In this document: positions 7,416 to 15,343 of the stretch, piece after piece
Numbering within the stretch: position 1 is the first letter of the stretch
Layout of the letters: the number at the start of each line of letters is the position of its first letter
The notes under the pieces: generated by a model
The model's input: only the letters and a program-made list of their open reading frames with translations
Told to the model about the DNA's origin: nothing
Databases searched by the model: none
NCBI GenBank assembly: GCA_001767925.1
Contig: MEMM01000003.1
Span: 124,998 to 162,757 of the forward strand
Source of the DNA: Alphaproteobacteria bacterium RIFCSPHIGHO2_12_FULL_63_12
Lineage (GTDB): Bacteria; Pseudomonadota; Alphaproteobacteria; Caulobacterales; Parvularculaceae
Length of the DNA stretch: 37,760 nucleotides
Direction of reading: 5' to 3'
Made by a program: the position numbers and the translations under genes

Positions 7416-8605
7416 TGCGCACCGGCCCGCCTGGCGAGGAGGTCCTGATAGGCGCCAATGGTCGCCGCCGTCATCGCTTGCGTCGAATAATGCGCCGCAA
7501 TGCGCGCGCGCGCATTTTCGCCCATCACGCGCCGGCCATCTTGTCCAAGCGCCGACGCTTTCATGATCGCGCCCGCCAGCGCGTCAGCCGAACCCGGCTC
7601 GACAAGGAATCCGGTTTCGCCGTCAACGATTGTTTCGCGCGCGCCGCCATGATTTGACGCGACAACGACTTTCGCCATCGCGCCGGCTTCGACGGCGATC
7701 CGGCCGAAAGCTTCAGGACGCGTCGACGGCGCCAGCGCCGCATCGGCAAGCGCATACGCCGCCGGCATGTCATCGCAATGACCGACCCATCGGATTATCT
7801 GCTGAAGCCCCAACTCATTCACCCTACGCATGAGCGAACCGGCGTAATCCCCACGTCCCTGCTCATCCCCGGCGAAAATTAGCTGGAAAGACGGAGAAAC
7901 GCCAGCCGCAGCCGTCCGGATGGCGGCGAATGCCGCGATCGCGACATCATGCCCCTTCCAGTCGGTCAGCCGCCCCGGCAGCAACAGGATAAGCCCGGAG
8001 GCGCTTTCCTCCAGTCCCCACCGCATTCGCAGGGAGCGTATCCTCTCGCCGGAAATCGCCAAAGGGTTGAATTCGGAGAGGTCTGCGCCCCGAGGAATCA
8101 CTTTCAGACGGTCGCCGACCGGATGGGCCGCACGGATCGACGCCGCCGTAAATTCCGAGTTGGCGATGACGAGATCGCCCTTCGCCATCACTGAATTGAC
8201 GTATCGCTTGACCGGCGAGGCGGCCCGGTAAGCGCCATGCCAGGTCGTGACTAACGCCGCCCCCGTCGCCCTCGCCGCGAACAAGGCGCTCCAGGCGGGC
8301 GCGCGACTTCGCGCATGCAGGAGATCGACCTGCTCCCGGCGCGCCAAATCGGCGAGACGCCGGCCATTGGCGAGAATGGTCAGCGGGTTCTTGGAATCGA
8401 CGGGAAGCACTAAGACGCGCCCGCCCGCCCTCTCGACCTCGGCGCACATTCGCCCGCCAGCCGTCGCGACCAGGGCCTTGCCGCCAGCGGCGATGATCGC
8501 CTTCGCCATTTCGACGGTCGTGCGTTCGGCGCCGCCGGAGTCCAGCGCCGGAATGACCTGCAGGACGGTCTTTTCAAAAGCCATAGGCGAGAGAATCGCT
8601 TTCAT
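7412..8605 (-). CDS. Glycosyltransferase family 4 (WaaG-like)
   Basis: 397 residues with a GT-B fold. The N-terminal acceptor domain begins VLQVIPALDSGGAERTTVEMAKAI, the glycine-rich pattern of GT4 enzymes. The C-terminal donor domain has LILLLPGRLTDWKGHDVAIAAF and the E-x7-E motif EAFGRIAVE (around residue 305). A second ATG seven codons in (8584) is also plausible; neither has a clear SD. It is followed without a gap by the GT9 gene, and the pair probably act in order on the same LPS or capsule oligosaccharide. It diverges from the hydrolase gene across 51 nt, which must hold both promoters. Sugar and acceptor unknown. Confidence 0.88.
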   Translation of the reverse strand: MKAILSPMAFEKTVLQVIPALDSGGAERTTVEMAKAIIAAGGKALVATAGGRMCAEVERAGGRVLVLPVDSKNPLTILANGRRLADLARREQVDLLHARSRAPAWSALFAARATGAALVTTWHGAYRAASPVKRYVNSVMAKGDLVIANSEFTAASIRAAHPVGDRLKVIPRGADLSEFNPLAISGERIRSLRMRWGLEESASGLILLLPGRLTDWKGHDVAIAAFAAIRTAAAGVSPSFQLIFAGDEQGRGDYAGSLMRRVNELGLQQIIRWVGHCDDMPAAYALADAALAPSTRPEAFGRIAVEAGAMAKVVVASNHGGARETIVDGETGFLVEPGSADALAGAIMKASALGQDGRRVMGENARARIAAHYSTQAMTAATIGAYQDLLARRAGAQ

Positions 8606-8656
8606 TGACGCGACGCGGCATCATAAGCCCTGACGCGCAAACGAAGATCAAGGCCG

Positions 8657-9397
8657 ATGAACGAGGAATCAGGAACGATCGACGGACCGAACGGACTGAT
8701 CGCCTACCGGCGGATCGCGGGCGACGGACCGGCGATCGTCTGGCTCGGCGGATTCAAATCCGACATGACGGGAACGAAAGCCGGGGCGATCGCCGCATGG
8801 GCGGCGTCGGCGGGCCGCGCCTATGTGCGTTTTGATTATTCAGGACACGGCGCATCGGAGGGACGCTTCGAGGACGGAACGATTTCCGCCTGGCTCGCCG
8901 ATGCGCTGGCGGCGATCGAACAATTGACCAAGGGGCAGGTTTTACTCGTCGGCTCATCGATGGGCGGCTGGATCGCCGCGCTGGCGGCGATGCGCCTTGA
9001 GGCGCGACTCGCCGGTATCGTCCTTATCGCGCCGGCCGCGGATTTCACCGAAGAGCTGATCTGGGCGCAAATGACCGGGCCTGAGCGCGAAGGGGTGCTG
9101 CGCGACGGGCGCCTTGTCGAGCATTCGCCCTATTCCGAGGAACCGACGATCATCACCCGCGCGCTGATCGAGGATGGCCGCAATCATCTCATCCTCGGCG
9201 GCAGCATCGCCATTGCGTGTCCCGTGCGCATTCTTCAGGGAATGGCGGATCCCGATGTGCCGTGGCGTCACGCGCTGAGGATGGCGGAATGTCTGGTCAC
9301 GGACGACCTTGAGGTGACGCTCATTAAATCCGGCGATCACCGGCTGTCCAAACCGCACCAACTGGCGAAACTGATGGAAGCTATCGCCGCGATCTAG
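8657..9397 (+). CDS. Alpha/beta hydrolase
   Basis: 246 residues, a single alpha/beta-hydrolase domain without signal peptide, so probably cytoplasmic. The oxyanion region is IVWLGGFKSDMTGTKA, the strand before it gives YVRFDYSGHGASEG, the nucleophile elbow is LLVGSSMGGW, the acid is in GMADPDVPWRHA and the histidine in IKSGDHRLSKP. The layout resembles the ABHD10/serine aminopeptidase-like thioesterases found in many alphaproteobacteria. The catalytic triad is complete; the substrate cannot be read from the sequence. The stop overlaps that of the convergent PilZ gene in CTAG. Confidence 0.88.
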   Translation: MNEESGTIDGPNGLIAYRRIAGDGPAIVWLGGFKSDMTGTKAGAIAAWAASAGRAYVRFDYSGHGASEGRFEDGTISAWLADALAAIEQLTKGQVLLVGSSMGGWIAALAAMRLEARLAGIVLIAPAADFTEELIWAQMTGPEREGVLRDGRLVEHSPYSEEPTIITRALIEDGRNHLILGGSIAIACPVRILQGMADPDVPWRHALRMAECLVTDDLEVTLIKSGDHRLSKPHQLAKLMEAIAAI

Positions 9398-9723
9398 CTC
9401 GGCTCGCGCACGAACATCGCGCCGGCCAACGATGTTGACCGCCAGACGATTTCGACGCGCCGCGCCGGTTTGCCGCGCTCGATCCGCAGTTCAACCTCAG
9501 GCGGAAGCGCATTCGCATTCTCAAGCTTGATGAGGCATCCGCTGTCGCTGACATTACGGATGATGCAATCTTGCGCGCTGCCGTCTTCGAAGATGATTTC
9601 CCCCGCCTTGAACGTCGGCTGGCGCATCGCCTGCCGGCGCTCTTCAAGATTGACGAGATCGATCGGATCGGCTTTTTGCCCGCTGGCTTTTTTGCCGGCG
9701 GCCGGCTTGTTATGGCTGCTCAT
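9394..9723 (-). CDS. PilZ domain protein, likely c-di-GMP binding
   Basis: 109 residues forming one PilZ domain. Both c-di-GMP contacts are present: RxxxR as RQAMR (30-34) at the start of the domain and NxSxxG as NVSDSG (57-62). The rest fits the PilZ beta barrel (LPPEVELRIERG, RRVEIVWRS, AGAMFV). The first 25 residues are a lysine- and alanine-rich flexible tail. GAGG lies six bases before the ATG. As a stand-alone domain it would act as an adaptor that binds another protein when c-di-GMP is high. No motility or polymer gene is adjacent, so the output is unknown. It is divergent from blaI. Confidence 0.87.
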   Translation of the reverse strand: MSSHNKPAAGKKASGQKADPIDLVNLEERRQAMRQPTFKAGEIIFEDGSAQDCIIRNVSDSGCLIKLENANALPPEVELRIERGKPARRVEIVWRSTSLAGAMFVREPS

Positions 9724-9843
9724 GGCGTTCCTCGGTTGCGGCCGCCCAAGCGGTGAAGCTGCACTCTGGAGTTGAAAATCGCGTTAACCGCGAAAGCGGC
9801 GGATTTCGGCGCGCCGCCGTCAAAATTCGCCCCTTCCGCCCCC

Positions 9844-9878
9844 TTGCGACAGATGTAACGTGATGTTACACATGTCGC
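9844..9878 (+). promoter_or_regulatory. Promoter of the blaI operon overlapped by paired BlaI/CopY-type operators
   Basis: TTGCGA (9844-9849) and TACACA (9867-9872), 17 nt apart, form a promoter. Two ACAnnTGT elements lie over it: GACAgaTGTA (9848-9857) and TACAcaTGTC (9867-9876), with centres 19 bp apart. Both resemble the TACAnnTGTA box of the BlaI/MecI/CopY family. Seen as one dyad, GCGACA (9846-9851) and TGTAAC (9854-9859) mirror GTTACA (9865-9870) and TGTCGC (9873-9878). A repressor bound here would cover both -35 and -10, which suggests autorepression of blaI. Confidence 0.72.
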
Positions 9879-9907
9879 GCCGCCGCCCGAAAATCGAAGG
9901 ATTATCC

Positions 9908-10291
9908 ATGGCCGCCGACCAGCCCCTCCAGCCGACCAAACCTGAATTGGCCGTCCTCAAACTGTTGTGGCGCAAAAAAACGCTATCGGCGCGCGAGATC
10001 ACCGACGAGGTCGCGCCCGAATTCAACTGGACCTATTCGACCATGCGCACGGTGATCGAGCGGATGTGCGAAAAAGGGCTTCTGAAAAAGAAAAGCGCCG
10101 CCGGCATCAACGTCTATTCCGCCGCCATCGGCAAAGTCGCGCTGTTGTCGCGCATGATCCTCGATTTTTCCGATCGCGTGCTGGAGCTTGACGCGGCGCC
10201 GTCGGCGGTCATGTTCGCCGATTCAAAACTGCTCACCGAAGACGAGCTCAAAGAACTTGAGAAGATCCTCAAGGCGGAGAATCGCAAATGA
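9908..10291 (+). CDS. BlaI/MecI/CopY-family transcriptional repressor
   Basis: 127 residues from an ATG with AGG seven bases upstream; an in-frame start 16 codons earlier lies inside the operator and is rejected. The N-terminal winged helix (about 8-75) has the family pattern PTKPELAVLKLLWRKKTLSAREITDEVAPEFNWTYSTMRTVIERMCEKGLL. The C-terminal helix (about 80-125) is the dimerisation tail. In the known systems the partner membrane protease triggers cleavage of the repressor near the domain junction. The TGA overlaps the start of that partner in ATGA. It probably represses its own operon through the paired operators upstream. Other targets cannot be named. Confidence 0.9.
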   Translation: MAADQPLQPTKPELAVLKLLWRKKTLSAREITDEVAPEFNWTYSTMRTVIERMCEKGLLKKKSAAGINVYSAAIGKVALLSRMILDFSDRVLELDAAPSAVMFADSKLLTEDELKELEKILKAENRK

Positions 10292-12453
10292 GCGGCCTCA
10301 TCGAATTCACCACCTATCAGGCGGAAGCGTTGTTGATTTGCCTTGCCGCATCGCTGGTCTGGGCGAGTATCCTGTTTCTCGGCGCGCGCGGTCTCGAGCG
10401 GACCGCAGGGGCAAGCTCGACGGAAAAATTATGGACGGCGGCGCTGCTATTCGCGGTCCTGCCTTCGCTGGTCGCGCCGACGCTCGCCGCTTTCGGCGTC
10501 TCCTTGCGGCCTCCGGCCGCGCCGATCGAATTCGCGGCAGCGCCGCTCGCCGCCTTTTCGGACGAAACACTGCGTGCGGCGGAAGCGACCGCAGATCCCG
10601 CCCTGTTGACGATGGAGCAGGCGATTGCCGCCGCCGCCCTGATCTACGTTTACGGCGTAATCCTGACCTTCGCCCTGTGGGCGGCGCGTCAGGCCGCGCT
10701 TCAATATGCGGTCGCACGCGCCGAATGGGTGCGCAGTGATGAACTTTTGCGGCGGATTGAAGACTGGGCGACGGATCTTGGCGCGCCGATGCCCGCGATC
10801 AGGCGCTCGCGCCATGTATCAAGCGTATGCATCACCGGCGTTTTCCGTCAGACTGTGCTGATACCAAAGGATATCGAGCTTCGCGTTTCGACCGATGATC
10901 TCGTTTTGATGTGCGCTCACGAACTTGCGCATGTTCGGCGGGGCGATACGCGGCTCTTTACCGCGACACAGCTTGCGCGCGTGTTGTTCTGGTTCAATCC
11001 GCTCGTCTCACGCATCGCTGCAAACGTCGAACTCGCCGCGGAAGAAAGCGCGGACGCGCTTGTCCTCCAACAGGGCGTCAACCGGCGCGCTTACGCGGCG
11101 TGTTTCGTCGAAGGGCTTAAGTTCGCGGCGTCCAGAATGAATATGCAGCCGGCGCTTGCGCCGTCGTTCACGCCATCGGATCGGCACGGGCGGCGCCGTC
11201 GCCTGACGTCTATTCTTTCGGCGATGCCGACGAAACGGCCGCCTCTGGGCAAGCGTCTGATGCTGTCGGCGGCGGCGTCCACGGTTGCGCTCGTCGCGGT
11301 CGGTCAGGCGGCATTCGCAGTCGATCCCGAAAGCGCCGCCCAACGCCGGAAAACGGTGAATGACTTGCCAGCGAGCCGCGACCTCGATTCGGGCGTAAGA
11401 GAAGCGCGCGCGCCGTCCCGCGTCGCCGCCGCGGCGACGGGCGAAGCGACGGATCCGCATCCTCATATTGACGCCTTAAGCGCCGTCGAGGCGGTCGAGC
11501 CGGTCGAGGCGACTGCGCCAGCGCCCGATGCGCCGACGCCAGTGGCGACGCCAGACCCCGCGATCAATCCGGCGCCGGCGGCGACGCCAGCGCCGGCGCC
11601 GCGCCCCGCGCAGAAGGCCATCGGGGCAATTCGATTTTCCTATACCATCGCGTCGACGCCCGAAGATGGGGCCGTTCCAGGCGTCATCGCCTTCAGCCAT
11701 TCAGGCGCGTTTCCATCTACCGAGATCGTCGCGCCGGCGATTGCACCCGCGCCGCCCGCCGCGCTCGCCTTCGCCGACGCGCCCATGGCGTTGCTGGCAG
11801 AGGATCTCGAACAGCGGCTCCTTGGCGCCGCGAACGGCGAGGAAGCTGGTTCCTACAAACTGACTTTCCGCAACGGCGACAAGGTTTATCGCTTCTCCAG
11901 CGACGAGCCGATGACGGCTGAAACCCGCGCACAATTGCGCGAGGCGTTGGAAGAGATGCGCAAGAGCCGTGAAAAAGCGCATGAGACGGCCCGAAAACTT
12001 CGCGCGGAGTCGATGAAGGACCGCGAAGAGTTGCGCTTCGAAATCGTCCGCGCCAGGGCGGCGAACGCTGACGCTACAATTCTCAGCCACAGGAGCGACG
12101 CCTTTGCGGAAGAAATCGCGCAAATTCAGCGCGAGGCGCAAATGAGCCGTCGCGAAGCGCTCAAAGCGGAGCGCGAAGCGCTGGCGGAGGCACGGAGCGA
12201 TCTCGAGGACGAGATGACGATCGATATCGAGGACGCCTTGTCCGATCTTGATGAAGCCGAGAGCGATCTCGACGGCGAAGTCCTGTCGCACGATGAGCTG
12301 TCCGCCGCCCGGGCGGCGATCCGCAACCAGCGAAGCCAATTGCAGCGCGATGACGAAATCCGCAAACGCGCAATTGAAAATTCGCAGCGCCAGATCGACG
12401 ACCGGATCGAAATGATCGAGAGGCAGCTCGATCAATTGGGCGGTCAAGAATAG
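10288..12453 (+). CDS. M56-family membrane metalloprotease (BlaR1-like) with periplasmic coiled-coil tail
   Basis: 721 residues. Predicted helices lie at about 12-34, 48-71 and 112-135; the zinc motif HELAH is at 211-215, followed by RRGD, and the third-ligand glutamate region is VELAAEESAD (248-256). A fourth hydrophobic segment lies at about 324-344. After it comes a long Ala/Pro-rich linker (about 370-435), a small folded segment (YKLTFRNGDKVYRFSSDEP), and about 180 charged residues rich in E, R, K and A that should form a coiled coil. BlaR1 and MecR1 end in a penicillin-binding sensor with STxK; no such motif is seen here. By analogy it would sense an envelope signal and inactivate the coupled BlaI-type repressor. 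The ligand is unknown. Confidence 0.87.
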   Translation: MSGLIEFTTYQAEALLICLAASLVWASILFLGARGLERTAGASSTEKLWTAALLFAVLPSLVAPTLAAFGVSLRPPAAPIEFAAAPLAAFSDETLRAAEATADPALLTMEQAIAAAALIYVYGVILTFALWAARQAALQYAVARAEWVRSDELLRRIEDWATDLGAPMPAIRRSRHVSSVCITGVFRQTVLIPKDIELRVSTDDLVLMCAHELAHVRRGDTRLFTATQLARVLFWFNPLVSRIAANVELAAEESADALVLQQGVNRRAYAACFVEGLKFAASRMNMQPALAPSFTPSDRHGRRRRLTSILSAMPTKRPPLGKRLMLSAAASTVALVAVGQAAFAVDPESAAQRRKTVNDLPASRDLDSGVREARAPSRVAAAATGEATDPHPHIDALSAVEAVEPVEATAPAPDAPTPVATPDPAINPAPAATPAPAPRPAQKAIGAIRFSYTIASTPEDGAVPGVIAFSHSGAFPSTEIVAPAIAPAPPAALAFADAPMALLAEDLEQRLLGAANGEEAGSYKLTFRNGDKVYRFSSDEPMTAETRAQLREALEEMRKSREKAHETARKLRAESMKDREELRFEIVRARAANADATILSHRSDAFAEEIAQIQREAQMSRREALKAEREALAEARSDLEDEMTIDIEDALSDLDEAESDLDGEVLSHDELSAARAAIRNQRSQLQRDDEIRKRAIENSQRQIDDRIEMIERQLDQLGGQE

Positions 12454-12814
12454 GGACCGAAGCGCCGCCTAAGATTTCCGGATTATTTCCGCTTTCTTTT
12501 ACACGTGACTGAGGCGATTGTTTTGGTCATGCGTTAAAGCGCTATGATGAACAGTTGACCAGATCATCGACGCGGACCCAAACTTCCGCCAGATGTTCCT
12601 GACTGGGTTCGCCGCCGTAATCTGGAACCGTCCTCACCCCAGTCTCGCCAGAATCGCGCTTCTTCAAGGGGACGCCATTTCGGTGAGACCCCGACAGCCG
12701 CGTACCCTCCAAGGCGTTGCCCCATAGGGCGTATGGCGAGCGTTCCTCAAACAGTGTAGGAATAGGCGTGACAACGACCGCGCGTCGTATGGAATTTCGC
12801 AGTGGACCGACCAT
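12454..12814. other. Intergenic region between the M56 gene and the first LysR gene
   Basis: 361 nt that must hold the end of the blaI-M56 transcript and the LysR promoter. A weak pairing (GAAGCG near 12458 with CGCTTTC then TTTT near 12490) is the only terminator-like element and is unconvincing. The region is less GC-rich than its neighbours. The only reading frame is the minus-strand one listed separately. Confidence 0.4.
12542..12814 (-). CDS. Doubtful small ORF divergent from LysR (90 aa)
   Basis: A minus-strand frame that starts at the ATG formed by the CATATG palindrome shared with the LysR start and runs to a TAG. The product is mixed and looks protein-like in its second half (SPYALWGNALEGTRLSGS, TVPDYGGEPSQEHLAEV, VWVRVDDLV), but I recognise no family and see no ribosome-binding site. 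The frame extends upstream as a shadow of the LysR gene. It could be a real small gene, the remnant of a larger one, or chance. A position divergent from a LysR regulator is where a regulated target would lie. Confidence 0.25.
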   Translation of the reverse strand: MVGPLRNSIRRAVVVTPIPTLFEERSPYALWGNALEGTRLSGSHRNGVPLKKRDSGETGVRTVPDYGGEPSQEHLAEVWVRVDDLVNCSS

Positions 12815-13702
12815 ATGGAAATGCAACAGATTAAATATTTTCTGTCGCTGGGGCAGACGCTGAATTTCACCCGCGCTGCGGAAGAATGCAATGTGTCGCA
12901 ACCCGCCCTCACGCGCGCGATTCAGGCGCTTGAAGCGGAATTGGGCGGCGATCTTATCCGGCGCGAAGGGCGCCATTCGCATCTCACCGAACTCGGCAAG
13001 CGAATGGCTCCGCTGCTTCAGCGGTGTTACGACAGCGCCATGACGGCGCGCGACCTTGCGCGCGCGGTGACCAAAAATGAAGTGGCGCCGCTGTCGCTCG
13101 CAGTTTCCCATTCGGTCAATTTTGAATTGTTCATGTCGCCAGTGTCAGAACTTTTTCGCGGCTTTCCGGGGCTTCAGCTGCGTATTCATCACGGACCAGG
13201 CGCTGACATCTTGCGCGGCCTCAAGGAAGGCGGCGTCGATCTCGCGATCGCCGGAAGTGTCGAAGACGGTTGGGACCGCCTCGATCGCTGGCCGCTTTTC
13301 AGCGAAGGGTTCGAGCTTCAAATGCATATGGATCATCCGCTCGCGCGCATGAATTCAGTCGATGTCGCGTCACTGAACGGGCAGCCGCTTCTCAAGCAGA
13401 CCGGCTGTGAGGATCGCCCCGCCGTGAAGCGTTGGTTCGAGGACGCCGGGGCGGCGCTGACGGCCGCGCATGAATTTGACAGCCACCATGATCTTGGAGC
13501 GCTGTTGCAGGCGTGTTCGGGGGTTGCCATTGTTCCGGTGAGCGCGCCGCATCCGGCCGGTCTTAAACGCGCGAAATTGTCGGGGCTGACTCTGACGCGC
13601 ACGGTCTATGTCTATGCGATCGCCGGCCGTCAGCGCAGCGCGCCCGCTTCGGCTTTCCTCAACCTCTTGCGCGCGTCCGATTTCGCCGACCGCGCCGCGT
13701 AG
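12815..13702 (+). CDS. LysR-family transcriptional regulator (copy 1)
   Basis: 295 residues. The winged helix-turn-helix (1-65) reads MEMQQIKYFLSLGQTLNFTRAAEECNVSQPALTRAIQALE, followed by a linker helix and the two-lobed effector domain (about 90-290, with HHGPGADILRGLKEGGVDLAIAG and LLQACSGVAIVPVS). Its DNA-binding domain is almost the same as that of the LysR gene at 16546-17454 (37 identical residues in the first 45), whereas the effector domains differ clearly. It is convergent with the peroxiredoxin-like gene. Effector and targets are unknown; the near-identical recognition helices suggest overlapping operators. Confidence 0.92.
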   Translation: MEMQQIKYFLSLGQTLNFTRAAEECNVSQPALTRAIQALEAELGGDLIRREGRHSHLTELGKRMAPLLQRCYDSAMTARDLARAVTKNEVAPLSLAVSHSVNFELFMSPVSELFRGFPGLQLRIHHGPGADILRGLKEGGVDLAIAGSVEDGWDRLDRWPLFSEGFELQMHMDHPLARMNSVDVASLNGQPLLKQTGCEDRPAVKRWFEDAGAALTAAHEFDSHHDLGALLQACSGVAIVPVSAPHPAGLKRAKLSGLTLTRTVYVYAIAGRQRSAPASAFLNLLRASDFADRAA

Positions 13703-13750
13703 ATCAGTTCGCTCATTCGGCGAGGGATGACGGCGCCTTCGCACGCCGAT

Positions 13751-14461
13751 TCAAACCAGCGTCTCCAGTGCGCCAAGGATTTCTTCAACTTCCATGCGCG
13801 TGCGATAGTCGGCGTTAACATAGCGTGCAATGACCCGCCCTTCGCGGTTGAGAATGAAGGTCGCCGGTATCGGCAGCACCCAGCTGCGGGCCGTCTGGTA
13901 AGACGGAACGTCCCAACCCGCGCCGGCGATCAGCCGGGACATGTCGTCGTCGACCCAGATCGCCAGATTGAGCGCCAGGGCGTACCCATTGTCGACGTCG
14001 GTGAGGATGGGAAATTTTCCGCTCGAATCGGCAGCGAGGCGTTGCGAATATTTGCGGCTTTCCGGAGATATCGCGACGATACGCGCGCCTTTCGCCGCCG
14101 CGGCCTCCGCAATCTCCGCGAGCGCGACCGCTGTCGTCTGGCAATAAGGGCACCAATGACCGCGAAGAAACGCGACCACGACCGGTCCTTTCGAAAGCAA
14201 TGCCGCCAGTGAAACCAGTTTTCCATTTTGGTCGGGAAGAATGAAATCGGGAAGTCCATCGCCGATCTTCGGAGCCGCCGATCCGGCCTCCGCCGCCTGC
14301 AAGCGGCCCACGAATTTATCAACGGCGTCGGCGAACACGTCGCTAAGGAGGCGCACTTCATCGGCGATGATGGTCAGTCTCTCGCGCAGGGGCGCGTGGA
14401 GCTCGATGGCGCGCCTTGTCGCCTTTTCGAGCGCGGCGACGAGTTCATTCGATTGGGACAT
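13751..14461 (-). CDS. AhpC/TSA-type peroxiredoxin-like protein with CPYC motif
   Basis: 236 residues. A helical N-terminal region (1-60) precedes a thioredoxin fold of the AhpC/TSA type (PKIGDGLPDFILPDQNGKLVSLAALL). The redox site is RGHWCPYC with Cys104 and Cys107, so it has a thioredoxin-like CxxC rather than the usual peroxiredoxin PxxxTxxC. Later elements include ARIVAISPESRKYSQRL and the cis-proline region LPIPATFILNREG. No signal peptide; cytoplasmic. It may reduce peroxides or disulfides, and the family is annotated only as peroxiredoxin-like. GGGGA lies five bases before the ATG. It diverges from the secreted cupin gene over 252 nt and is convergent with LysR copy 1, which may control it. 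Confidence 0.85.
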   Translation of the reverse strand: MSQSNELVAALEKATRRAIELHAPLRERLTIIADEVRLLSDVFADAVDKFVGRLQAAEAGSAAPKIGDGLPDFILPDQNGKLVSLAALLSKGPVVVAFLRGHWCPYCQTTAVALAEIAEAAAAKGARIVAISPESRKYSQRLAADSSGKFPILTDVDNGYALALNLAIWVDDDMSRLIAGAGWDVPSYQTARSWVLPIPATFILNREGRVIARYVNADYRTRMEVEEILGALETLV

Positions 14462-14713
14462 TTCTTTCCCCGCGGACGCGTTTCAGTAGGCCGATTCTAG
14501 CATTCGCTGGCGGCGGGCGCGAGAGTCAATCGCGTCCGATCCGGACATAGCGATGATAGCGCACATGCATAACCGCCGCGATGCGCTGCCCGCATCGATG
14601 CCATGATTTTATTCAAATTCATTTCGGAGAGGCGCCGGCTTAATTGAAGGGCGTCTTCACAAACGGCCGCCGCCGGGAAGCTGCGGCCGCAACAGTCAAA
14701 AGGAGAGACGCAC
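14462..14713. promoter_or_regulatory. Divergent control region of the peroxiredoxin-like and cupin genes
   Basis: On the minus strand an extended -10, TGC followed by TAGAAT (14499-14494), lies about 33 nt before the peroxiredoxin-like start; no good -35 is at the right distance. A perfect dyad CGATGCG-CTGCC-CGCATCG spans 14579-14597, and an imperfect one, ATGATTTTATTCAAATTCAT, lies at about 14602-14621. Either could be a LysR site; neither is proven. On the plus strand AGGAG precedes the cupin GTG by 8 nt. Confidence 0.4.
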
Positions 14714-15181
14714 GTGACTTATAGCAAGAACATGATGTTAAAGCTTGGGCTTGGCGCAGCGATCGGCGCGGCGCTGGTGTTGTCGGCATCGGTCGCTCAG
14801 GCGGGCGAATGTCCGGCCGGAAAAATGAAAGCCGGCGTCCGCGCCAGTGGCGAGACGATGCCGAAAGATGTCTCCGACGATGTCCTTTCGTCGCTCAATC
14901 TCGGCCAACAGATTGAAGGCCTCGGCGATCGCAGCCTTCGCTTCCGTAAGCTCGTGATTCAGCCGGGCGGCGTTGTGCCCTGGCATGATCACACGGACCG
15001 TCCGGCGCTCATTCTGACGGAGTCGGGCGAGATCACCGAATTCCGCAGCGATTGCAGCGTCGGCATCGTACACAAGGCTGGCGACATCTCGACCGAAGGC
15101 AAGGGCCTCATGCACTGGTGGAAGAATGAAGGCAAGGAACCTGCCGTTTTGTACGCCGCCGACGTCAAACGCGACGAATAG
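14714..15181 (+). CDS. Secreted cupin-domain protein
   Basis: 155 residues from a GTG with AGGAG eight bases upstream. Residues 1-30 are a Sec signal peptide ending SVAQA, so the mature protein (from GECPAGKMKAG) is periplasmic. The cupin fold is seen in VIQPGGVVPWHDHTDRPALILTESGEITEF, with metal-ligand histidines 91 and 93 and a probable later one at His134 (KGLMHWWKNEG). Cys33 and Cys114 could form a disulfide. Small secreted cupins of this kind have no agreed function. A strong hairpin and an MFS gene follow; the three features lie between two related LysR genes. Confidence 0.85.
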   Translation: MTYSKNMMLKLGLGAAIGAALVLSASVAQAGECPAGKMKAGVRASGETMPKDVSDDVLSSLNLGQQIEGLGDRSLRFRKLVIQPGGVVPWHDHTDRPALILTESGEITEFRSDCSVGIVHKAGDISTEGKGLMHWWKNEGKEPAVLYAADVKRDE

Positions 15182-15270
15182 CAGGCAGCATGGCTTGCTC
15201 CCTATCGGCGCGCCGAATCCCCCTCCCGGCGCGCCGTAACCCCCGCGGCTGGGCGCCCTCTCACGCCGCA

Positions 15271-15330
15271 GGACGGACACCGCGCCGCCACTCTCCTCGA
15301 TGGCGCGGCGTCCGTCCGATTTTCATTTTT
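15271..15330 (+). terminator. Long hairpin with T-rich tail after the cupin gene
   Basis: GGACGGAC-a-CCGCGCC (15271-15286) pairs with GGCGCGG-c-GTCCGTCC (15302-15317) around a 15-nt loop, with one mismatch in 16 pairs, and is followed by GATTTTCATTTTT. It would end the cupin transcript or attenuate readthrough into the MFS gene, whose SD (GGAG) begins right after the T tract. Confidence 0.75.
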
Positions 15331-15343
15331 CGGAGCCAAAGCA

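Noticed and set aside
12454-12500. Terminator after the M56 gene
   Set aside because: The possible stem is only 5-6 bp with a long loop; not convincing.
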